Source: Phylloscopus collybita (lineage: Eukaryota > Chordata > Aves > Passeriformes > Phylloscopidae). Taken from it: a stretch of 64,000 nt of DNA. Positions 36,101-47,281 of the stretch are shown here, piece after piece. The stretch covers positions 1,054,001 through 1,118,000 of the forward strand of contig JAJNNQ010000126.1 of assembly GCA_027886175.1 (NCBI GenBank), in the 5' to 3' direction. Position 1 is the stretch's first letter, and each line of letters opens with the position of its first letter. A program made the position numbers and the translations under genes. The notes beneath the pieces were generated by a model, which worked only from the letters and a program-made list of their open reading frames with translations, was not told the DNA's origin and did not search any database.

Positions 36101-39100
36101 CATACTGTGTATACATATCTGTTGGTCAAATTGCTTCCCAGTAGAAGCAATTTGTTTTCTGGTAGAATAAACTGATGCTATACTAGAATAAATCTTTTTA
36201 TATATATACATATTTTAATTTTTATAATAGATTAGTAATTGCTGAAATCACTGTATTTTGAAGACACCTTGGCTGTGTTTTTTTGTGATAAACTTACTGA
36301 GACATTAGGCAGTTCACATACCCTACCTATACACTCACAAAGTTGTGAGTGGATTTTTTGGTTGTGCATGGGGAAAGTATCTACATATCCATGTTTATCC
36401 TGTATATATAACATACATGATGTGAGGAGCTTGTGCATTTTAAAATTTACGTTATCCTGGAGACTTGTTTCTGTCTGCCCCAAAGTTTTTTTTAATGAAA
36501 CTATATGCTTAGCTGAGCATTTTAAGTTATTTTAACATCATTCTTTTCAATTTCTGTTTAATTGCCTGCCAAGAACAGAAAAGCAGAACTTGTCTTAAGT
36601 TCTCAGATGCTTATTGGCTTTGAAGATTCAAGATAGCATTGGAGAGTTGTAAAGGAAGACTTGGGAATAAAATTTTGAGCACCTGTGATGTGGATATTCT
36701 TTTCTGAAGTAACAGTGCAGGCATGCTGCCTGTTCTAGGGGGGCTGGAATTTACAAGCTGGGCTTTGACTTGCATACTTAAATATTGACTAGGGCTTAGG
36801 AAAGGTTTTACCTTTGATCCATCAGAACCTCTTGTTAGCTGAGAGCAGTGAAAATTGGGAAATTCTTCTGGGGCCAAGAAAATGTAGCCTAATTTAACTC
36901 AGTACTAAAGCTGAAATAATGATTTCTGTTCTTTTTCATAGAGTAATTGTTTAGTAATTAATCAATTGGTAATCAATTAGTGATTGATTAGTAAAAGCAG
37001 ATGCATTTCAAACTTACCAGTTTTCACAGGAAATTTAGAGCTTCTTTTGTAATATTTTGTGCTGGGGTATTTTGTCACACAAGTTCTGAATGACAGATCA
37101 TAACTTCAGATAACTGTAATAATATTGAATAAAAATCACTTTCAGGAGTTGTTGTAATTTTAATTTGTCAATGATATAAAATTCAGTCTGATGTAAGAAT
37201 GACATGGTTTTTTAGTTATTTATCAATCGCATAACTTTTGTTGTTGTTTTTAGAACTTTCCTGATGTAGATGATGAAGGATACAGCATTAAACCAGAAGC
37301 AACACAGGATATCCTTTTTACTATTATTGTGCTGAGTTATTTGATGTTATTACAATTCTTTGGAGAGAGGAAGTACTGACTAATGAGTTAAGGAAGATGA
37401 ATGACATTTATGCCTATGTTGCAACCTTGTATTCTTACATTCATAGCTCTTGTAAAATGAACCAATTTTTTTCTTGGATGTGTGTGTGTGTGTGTGTGCA
37501 AATGTTAAAGATTAGATTAGATTAGATTAGATTAGATTAGATTAGATTAGATCTGATCTCTTGGGAACTTTGAAAGGACAGTAAAAATAAAAAGCAAAAA
37601 AAAAGCCAGATCCAATGCAGATACAAAATTCTATGCAAATCTCTCTCCTTGAAAAGCTCTCAGAGAATTTATAAAGTTTGCAAACTTTTTAAAGCATATT
37701 GAATTGTTATCTGTTCTATACCCGCATGCTCCCATTTTTTTCGGTAGCTCTAGAGCAGTGTAGAAATAGAAGTTCTATTACTTAGTGAAGTCATTACACC
37801 ACATACTGTTTCCAATTGGTGCTTTTAGCTTTTACTGTCTTTTTAATAATAGCTTTCATATACAGCATAGATTTTTATTCTGAGTCACGTTTATGGAGGC
37901 TCTCTGCTGTTCTCGTGTTACTTTGGAGGAAAATTCTTGTCCACTTTTTTTGCTACTGCCGCAGAGGAAAGTTCTGCTTAAGAGCTGGGAATGGTTACCA
38001 TAGATCTAAGCAAGCCTAGTATGTTAGCAAGATAGCTAATTTTTGGAAATGTGTTCACTGAATTTTCTGGGTACTGCAGATAAAAGATGAATTTAGCCTG
38101 TACCATTACCTTAAATTGCAAAAACTTTTAGCAGTTAACAACTCAGTGGCCAGTTCATTGTCATAACTTTTTGTTATCAGCTTTGCAGAATATGCCTCTA
38201 ATGCCCACATGGAAGAGTCCTGTAACAACAAAAGCAGTTGGTGTTATCTCCTGTTTACAAAATTGATATAAAAGGGATAGACTTTTATCCAGTTCTAAGA
38301 GGAGTATTATTTCATGCTTTGCATGTATTTTTGAAAGTGAGAGATAAGTGAACAACATTTGTGCTTATGATGAATGATTCATCTGGGCATCCTTTTTTTT
38401 GTCTCTTTTTGTTGTGAAACAAGAGAAAAGACATACATTCAGTGAAAAATATCCATGATTTGCAATCTGTCATGAGATAGTACTTTAGCTTCTGAAAATC
38501 TTGACCAGCTTCAGGGACTTATCAGCTCCCTTTCTCTTTCCTCCCTTAGCCTTTAGAAATCTATTCTGTTTATGGGAACTCATGAGATAATTTGTTGGAG
38601 GACATTGTTTTATTATAATGACATTCAACTTATAAAGACAGTCTGAGTTAGGTCTGTATATTAGCAAAACACTTTACAAAAACTGACTTATTTGTAGGAA
38701 ATCAATCTTGAAGGTCAGTGATAACTTTCAAGACAAGAAATCTTTTGATGAAATTAGAATTACTTCTTTTTGAAACCTTTTCAATAAATGCTTTATTTCA
38801 AAGGAAGAGATAGGCATAAGATTAAGATACTTGGCTTTTTCCTCACCACAACTTTCAGATCCTTTCTGCTGAAAGGGATTTGTAATGTCTTTAGGGTTTG
38901 GGTTTAAAACTTTGTTATGGAGTAGTTTGAAGGAATTTAATGCAAATGTCTGTCATATTTTCAGGTGAAAATAACAGAATTGACTTAGACAATATGTACA
39001 CTTCTTCCAGGTGGTACAAAACATTTGTGTTTCTTTAGAGGGAAATTTTTTCAAATTTTTCTTGCCAAAACAAATGCAATTTTTAAGACTTAGCTTGGGC

Positions 39101-42100
39101 CTTTCAGAGCTTTTCTTCAGTGCAGCTCCTGTGCACATAAAGAGCTGTTTATTTTCCTTATTTTGAGGGCTGAGATATCATGGTGATTCCTTTTTATCCA
39201 AAGATGATCATACTTTAAGCAGCTGATATTGTTCAGTTTACTGTGCAGCCTTCTGTGTAACTGGCATCCTTTCCTGCAAAATTTTCAGTGCTCCTGTAAA
39301 AGGAGCAAGTAATGGTGGCTCCTGCTCTTTCCTTCACTGTTTATGTTAGGTACAGGTACCATGGGCATTTCACTGCTCATTAAAGAACCTAGTCTTTTCT
39401 TCATTTGGTTAAAAGATTTCTACATTTTTCATGTCTGTCAGAATCCCTGTTGGAGTCTTGCAAATTATAATTTTACATGCAGAACTGTTGCTGCTTTAGA
39501 ATCTTAAATTTAACCTCATGTCTTCAAATACGCAGTTGTTCAGTTATCTGACACCATGTGTTTCTGAACAGAATCAGCATTCTGAAGATAAATGGAATAA
39601 ACCCCTAAATTTTAAGTCTTGAGTTGTGAATTTTGGACTGTGGATGTATGTAAGTGCAAAAAGAGGTCACTTAATATGAGCATTTTGTGGAGCAAAATTA
39701 TGAAGTAGATTAAGCAGATGACTTTGAGGTATTTCTACCTTAACTGAGAAAAACATACCAAAGAGAACCATTTCTATTCATCCAGTGATTCTGACTCTGA
39801 AGATGATGAGCCCAGAAGATTCCATGTGGAAATAAAACCTGTTCAGCCAAATAATAGCTCTCAATACACTATGCCTTCTTTGGATGAATTAAAAGTATCC
39901 ATAGGGAACATCACTCTTTCTCCAGCAATATCTGTAAGTTTTTTTTTTCCTTGTATTTTTAATGTGTTGAAAAGTAGTAAAGAAACTGTAGTGTAAATAT
40001 ATATGATAGTGTTCAGAATTTATTCTAGTTTCAATAACCTTTTTTCTTGTGCACTAGATAATTTTTAGTACACGTTATATTCCAATATATTTGAATTGCA
40101 CTTTTATATTGCAATATAACATTAAGTACTTTTCTCATATTTAAACTTTCCCGTGAGTCTTTTGAGTGCTCTGTTCTTGTCTTTGTGCTCTTGTCACCAC
40201 AAGACATTCAATTACATGTTAGAGTTAGCCAAGCATGGCTTTTAATGTAATTTGCTGATTAGTTTTCAATAACATACAAGTCTTTCAAAACAGGTAATAT
40301 AATGTACAATGATACGTGTAACATTTGCAATGCAGCTTTATTGATGTATCCTGCCAATTCATGGAATAATCCTTTATACCACAGACAATAAATAATATTA
40401 GGGTATGCCAGTAGAGTACTCAGAACAAGACTGATTCTGATTTTAAGAAAAATAGTGCACATAACATATTAAAATAATAATTTTTCTCTTTTTTCCCCTC
40501 ACTACATTTTGAAAGCAGAGGCACAGTCCTGTAAGTAGAGAATGGCTTTTTATTTGCATTTGTAGTTAAAACTAAGTAAGTGTAGTATGTGAGAGGACTT
40601 GTTGGGAAAACATGAAGATTATTTCGTTTCATCTGTACCATGTGATAGAATCACAGGCTATTTAATTTTCTGTCCCAGACAGTAAAGAGATCTAAAAATG
40701 CTGCTCCCTTTCTCAGCTCTATAGTATTTATTCCTGCATTTTCATACTGGTATGGAAGATGTGCACTGATTCCTCTGTCCAGGCTCATGTTCCATGGTCT
40801 TCCACAAACTCACTATGTTTTTGCCCGCCACTGAAAAAAAAAAATCTCATAGAAATTTGAGTGGAAATAAGAATTCTGGGACTATTAAGTGGTTTATTTC
40901 ACAGTAGAAGAACTTACTCCTATTTTCTTTTTTCCTGTTTCAGGCACAAATGAATCAAAATTCATCCAGTAAGTGTGAATCCTTTAGTTAGTTTTTTAAC
41001 ATAGAATGAAAACAAATCTCTTTTTAATTGTTGGAGACATAAACTTCTTAAATATCTGTATTTTAAATTGAATAAAATGTTTCTCTTGTTAGTTTTATAT
41101 AACTCTTCCTTGTCTATGTACTTGGCTGTTCCCTGTTATGGGGACCAGATGAGCCTATATCTGACAGTAATGAGGAGCACATCCTGATGCCAAAGGATGT
41201 TACCCCATGGAAAAAAAACTCCTGTGCAAGGTCGTAAAACCCTTCCACCTACTCAAGTTTAATATGATCCCCAAACCAGCAAAGCACACCGTATGTGTGT
41301 ATGATGTAAAATACCTACATAGAGGATAGAGCATTAGCTTCTGTTTTTCAGGGTTTGTTAGGGGTTTTTTTGGTCAGTGAGAAACCAGGCCAGATTTGCC
41401 AAAGAACAGTATTGATGTAAACTGTATAATTCAAGGAGGAAGTTTCAAGTAAACAAAATTCCTTATAAAATGCATTGGTGATGTAGTCTTCTCATATTTC
41501 AGGAATATCTAAACTTAAGTTATCAGAAATAACTTTTTCTGATAAATTAAATTCAGAAATACATTTTCTTTTTCCATTTCAATAGTAATTTGTTTTGAAC
41601 TGCCAACATTAGTATTAACAATCTTTTTATAATGAAAATGAAATTTTTATTTTATATTTCACACTTCTAGTGATAACACTGTATCTTTTCCTTAGGTGAA
41701 GAGTTAACAAAATCAAAACTTTCTGCTCCAACTACTGAGTAAGTTCGAATTTAAAATTCTATCAAATGCTGTTTTGCAGAAATTTGTTCTTAATTTTCTA
41801 ACACTCTGAAACTCACTGGAAGTGACAGCTGAGTCCTATTTTAAGTTGCACCTCTATTGCATTATAAGACTAAGTGTATCAATGGATATTTCCATTCATC
41901 GACCCCTTCTAATATATTTGATTTATTGTGATCAATCTCAGTTGATATTTTTAATTACATGGCTACACAATGTTTTAAAATAACATAGATTTTGTTTCTA
42001 TCCAAGAGTGTTCCATGGTAAAGTATTTAGGATTGAAAACCCCAAATTTACACTGATCTGCATAGATTGCTTACATGTTTATAGGCTGAAATAAATGAAT

Positions 42101-45100
42101 TTGAGGAAGTAGATCTCAAAAATTACAGTTATTTAAATGACGTTATGGAGTATGTCCACAAATTTTCACCAAGGTGTTGGCTAAGATAGTCTCCTTATCT
42201 CTAAATCAGTTCTTTGACCTGCAACTTTTGACTAATTCTTTTCTTTTTAGCTGCAATGACTAATATAGACTAATTTGTCAAATGTTTTTATCATATTATT
42301 GAGGGACTTCTTACAAGGGTTATGTAGTGATAGGACTCAGAGGAGTGGCTTTAACTGAGAGTAATTTTAGATTAAATATATGGAAAAAATTCTTTACTGT
42401 GAGGTCTGGTGAGATTGGAAACAGGTTGCCCGTAGAAGTTCTCTATGTGCTGTCTCTGGAGGTGTTCAAGTGTTCGGTCTGGAAGGGGCTTTGAACCTGG
42501 TCTAGTGGATGCCAATGTAGTTGGAACAGAATTTTTAAAGATCCCTTCAAAGCCAAACTATACTGTGTTTATTATAATTATTAGGTTATCAAACTGCTAC
42601 TGAAGTTTATGATTTTTATGAATGCATAAATCTTTCATTTCTATTCCAATTTTAACTCTTAATATAGAAAGGGGAACAGTGATTTCCTGGCATGGGATCC
42701 ACTCTTCAGCACTTCTCTTGAATCTTCCTCTTCAGCTTCTTTGGCATCCTCATCCTCCTCAGGTAAAATATTTGATGGTAGAGATTTTTCGTATTTCTGG
42801 ATGTTCTGGTGTTGTTTTTCAGTTATTGCAAGGGGATGTGCTTTGATGTGTAAATGATAGAATTTTATAAACAGTACATTGTCTTGGAAGTGTTACATGA
42901 CTGAGAAGGCAGTATATAAGTCTTTCAAGCTGTAGAGCAAGAGGGAAGAGGGAGTGCAAGACAATTTAGGAAAATTCTATCTTGCTCCTGCCTTTTTTTT
43001 ATTGCTTTCTCATAGTTACTGAATAATTGCTTACCATCTAGAATGTAATCATTTTTTTTTCAGCTGGTAAAGATGGGAGATTAAATCGAGGTTGTTTGCA
43101 GCAACTGTGAGACATGTTGAGCTTGCACAACGAATAGGGATGGATTTCTTCTTTCCAGGAAAGTTGATTGGGCTATGTAGTACAAAGGCATTGCAGAGCT
43201 TTGCTGTGAGGAACTTGTTTCCTGTAGGAAGGCATGATTCTGGTAGGAGATGTGAAGGCATAATCCAAGGGGCAATGGATAAAAATGACAGGAGTGAGAA
43301 TGAATTAAGCTGAGATCCTGAAAGCAGGGGTATTGCAAGGAAAAGGATGGTGTATGGCAAGTGGGAGGTGGAGAACACATGGTGCCTGGGAATTTTGGGT
43401 TGCAGGATATTAGTGTTGGTAGGACACTGGCAGGTCTTCCTGAAACCTGGTATTTTCAAAGTACAGTTTCATAGTTCTGTTTAGTCTACCTACTGTGTAT
43501 CTTTATTCCAACATCTTAATTTTCTTTTAATTTAGACACTTCTCTCCTCCCACTCACCTGAGAAAGGAAGTGTGTGCACTTGTGTTTTTCACTTACTTCA
43601 CAAGTATTTACTTGTATTCCAAAAATAGTCCTCACTTCTTTGTTCATGATTATGGCTTTCTAGTGATTTTCTCCTCTACTTGATCCTGCAGATTGAAGAA
43701 CAATAAGGAAGATTACATGTATCAATAGGAGAATTCTGAAAAACTGGTGTTATTTCTTGGCTTAAGTAATGTTGTTTTAGCAACAATAAACATTGCCTTG
43801 TAACACTTCAGATTTTAGGTAGAACTTCATCTTTCACTACAAATCCATGTTTCTTAAAGGTTAAGATTTTAACTAATCTGGAATCTGGTTTACAGAATTT
43901 ATCATAATTTTCTCATCTTGACTTAAATAATCAGTAGTGTTGGCAAGTGAAACCACCATGTGTGGTAACACATTTAAGAATAAATTCTAGAGAGAGAGAT
44001 ATTACTGGAATATTCTGGAAAAAAATGGTGCTTTCTTAAAATATTCTGTTTTGATAGCTTTGGTCTTGTGTTGGAGTCTGCAGAGAAAGGCAGAGGATAC
44101 TTAACTTGTTGTGCTGGTGGTTGTAGCTGTATTCTGGTGTTCATTCTGCTGTGCCTGGATGGGAAGTGAAAGCAGGTTAGGAAATCTTCATACAGTTACT
44201 CCTGGCAGCAGAACTGTGGAGAAAATAGTCTCTGGCTAATGAGTAATGACAGACATCCATAACATCCTCTGTGGCTGTATCTGGCAGGGAATCATCTACC
44301 CTAGCCCTCATACCCTTGAGGATTTTCCACACAGCTCTGCAGTTCATTGAAATTGGTGCAATAGAGGGGCTTGTGGGCTTAAATCAAGTTTAGATACATC
44401 TGTGCCTTGGCAAACTTTATCTGATAAATAGTTATTTCAAGGATTGTTGTTCTAGGGGTTAACTAAGATTTACATTTGTGAAATAATATGTAGAATTAAA
44501 TAGAAAATAAGTGTTCCAAAGTATAAAAAATTTCCAATACATGTGGGGCAAAAAAAATGGGTTAATGTAGGCCATGTTGTTTAAATTGTGTTCTAATGCT
44601 TGTTAACTTGCAAGTTAGTTCTAGAACTTTTTTTAAAAAATACTTAACTTATCTGATTGTAATTTCCTTGAAATCAATTTTTTTTTCTTCAGCTTGAAGG
44701 TCAGTTGTAAGCTGGTACTTAAAGTTTTTGAAAATCTCAGTCCAAAACTTAAATTACATACATTAGTTATGTGAAATACAGTATATGTCCCCTACAGTTT
44801 AAACATTTGTTTAACTATTGTTTTATAACTGTGTTAATCATTGAACACTTAAACTCCCTTGGTATTTGATCAGACAGTGGTTTATGCAGCACAGAAGTAA
44901 TCTTTGGTCATCCATGAATAATCCCACTTTATTAGAAGCTTAAGATAACTCTGTTATCTTGAACAAACACAACAGACATTTTTAAGCTAGCTCTTGATAT
45001 TTTAAAAATGTTTCTTTTAGTTATCTTCCTTATTTTCATCCATATGTACATCTCCACATTGTTTTTAAATAGGATTTATAGTAGTATTTTTAAAGCCTTT

Positions 45101-47250
45101 GAATGATAGTTAAAATATCTGCTAGAAAGGGAAAGCTATGTTAAAATTCTTAATGTTTAGGTAGACTTAGAGAATGTGTTTGTTTATGGGAAAAAGACCA
45201 CTGTAGAGAGGACAACCATACTTTTAAGTATGTTTCTCTCTCTTTTTGATTTTGGTTGTCACTGCTGTTGCTCCTAGCTCTGCCAATCTGCTAGTTGTTG
45301 AGAATTGACTAACCCCTGCATTTTCTGCTTCTATTGTCATCTAGAACAGCAGGCAACAGCAAGTGCAGGAAAACTCCTTTTTTCAGCAGTCAGAAGACCA
45401 TAAGATGAGAGAGGAAAAAAAACTGAGGTGGAGGATGCCTCATCCATATTGTTACTCACTAGACACAAATTGATACAGACAGAATAACTATCAGACCAAA
45501 TCCTGTGACTCCATTGTCTTCATTCATTCACCTGAAAACCAAATCTGTTGGACCTTCCTATTACAAATTTTAGGGCTAAGAGGATCAAAGTCTTTGGAAG
45601 GAACAGGTTAGGTCTGATTAAATAACTTTGAAGGAAATTAAAAGCAGAATGCTGTGGAGAGGAGCCAAAAATGGAGTAGAATGCAAGAAGGGAAAGACAA
45701 AGACGAGAAAAAATTAAATCACAACAGGTAGGAAGTCAGAGGAATAAGGACAACTGTGAGAAATAGAGCCTTAAGTGGAGAGATAAACAATTTTTTTTAT
45801 GTACTAAAAAACGGAAAGTGATATGATTGGCAGTGTGAATGCAGTACATATGTGACTGGCTTTTTTCTTTCTTCTGTTTGTGAATTGGGGGGCTTATCTT
45901 AGTAGAGCAGTTATTTTTCATGCTGGCTAGTAATCCTTATTCAGTGGGTATTGAATACTTTTTTGAATATTGAAATTTTTATCTTTTCATTGTCGGTCCT
46001 AGTTTCAATTCTTCCCTTTTCCTTCAGCTACCCTAACAGAGCACAATAGGAGCTCCTCCTCATCCACCACTGATTTGCCTAGAATATCTCAGTCTTTGCT
46101 TGGACACCAGACAGATTCTGGGTCTACAAGCCCATCCTCACCAGGCTTTACCATTAGCACTTTGTGCAAATCTGGTGTTACAGCAGCGCCATCAGGGAGT
46201 ACCAGTACTTTATCCTGTTTTTCACGGTCTCAAAGTCAGTGGATTTCCTTTGCTGATGAACTTCTTACAATTAGACACACAAGCACAGACAAGAAGGAGC
46301 CCCAAAGATTGCATTTTAAAACTGAAAATGCCTGCCTTGCCTCTTCTGCTTTGCTTGGGAATTCTTCCAACAGCTGTGCTTCTGAGGATCAAAGTGACCT
46401 TTTCAATAACTCTATATGCCATGAACAATTATTCATTGAAGAAACTGGCACTGCTGCTGAAATATCTTCTGCATCATCTTCAGCACTACTGGACTATAGT
46501 TTAGTGTCTTCTTGTGCTCATACAAATAAGGGTATGCCAAGCATGCATTCTGTACTGCTCTTTTGCTAATAACTGACTCCAAAAAGCAAGCTTTGGATTC
46601 ATTTTTCTTTTTATTATTATTGCTCATCTGATGTTAAAATTAACTCATCTTCTTACTTAGAATGTACTAAACTGCCTGTTAATACCAGTTGGGACAGTGA
46701 AGTAAATATTCACCTTGAAATAAGAAGAAAATTCAAATTATTTATTTAAAGGCATTGCTTGCTTTTAACTATGCAGTGTTGCTTTTCTAGAAATGGGAAT
46801 GTATTTTTGTGGCATGTCAGACAGCAATGAGATCTCAAAGATTAAGTAATTTCATTTGCAAAACCAATTCGTTTTACATACAAGTTTCCAAGAGTGGTTG
46901 GTATAACGTCACTTGAGAGCAATGAGAAAGCCCCTGATGTTACTTTTAGATGCACTTTTCAGGGTGTCACATGACACTATTTTAAAGGCACTTATGATTT
47001 GTGGTAACTCTTAATGGCACTTGTACAATAGGAACCTCTAGTAGAAACATCACTTCCAGACATTCTACTCAAGTAAAGAACTATTTATCTTCAGTGTGAT
47101 CTTTCTAATATTTTCTTAACTTCTCTTTCTTTCAGCAAGGCCCACCACTCCTCTTTCTGTGGGCACCATTGTACCCCCTCCAAGGCCTGCTTCAAGACCA
47201 AAGCTGTCTGCTGGGAAACTTAGTGGGATTAATGAAATAGTATGTATTGA

Positions 47251-47281
<31 letters not shown>

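Larger units (their letters stand above)
29789..37253 (+). other. FCHO2 intron (7.5 kb), mostly unrecognised AT-rich DNA
   Basis: It contains copy 2 of the 94-bp duplication (30023-30116) and a T-rich tract at about 31170-31199. I recognise no transposon over the rest. The acceptor is TTTTTAG at 37247-37253. Confidence 0.7.
37309..39754 (+). other. FCHO2: Minor-class (U12-type) AT-AC intron of FCHO2
   Basis: The donor ATATCCTTTT at 37309 is an exact match to the U12 AT-AC consensus ATATCCTT. Near the other end TACCTTAAC (39736-39744) resembles the U12 branch site TTCCTTAAC, 10-12 nt before the AC at 39753-39754. That spacing is usual for the minor spliceosome. There is no long polypyrimidine tract before the AC. 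Joining G to AT restores the Asp codon of the conserved D-TKENHFY segment, and no GT-AG choice does so. A TG run and an ATTAG array lie 170-240 nt inside the intron. Confidence 0.92.

Noticed and set aside
37309..37320. Exon 37254 reading through to the TGA at 37378-37380
   Set aside because: The read-through tail has no similarity to FCHO2, whereas the AT-AC junction restores the conserved protein exactly.
43049..43459. 136-codon minus-strand open frame with a hydrophobic stretch
   Set aside because: The + strand is purine-rich here, which depletes stops on the minus strand. No domain, no splice context and no start context support it.
46100..46504. 134-codon + strand open frame in another frame over the cassette exon
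   Set aside because: It is out of phase with FCHO2. The other frame joins both neighbouring exons correctly and is the better coding candidate.
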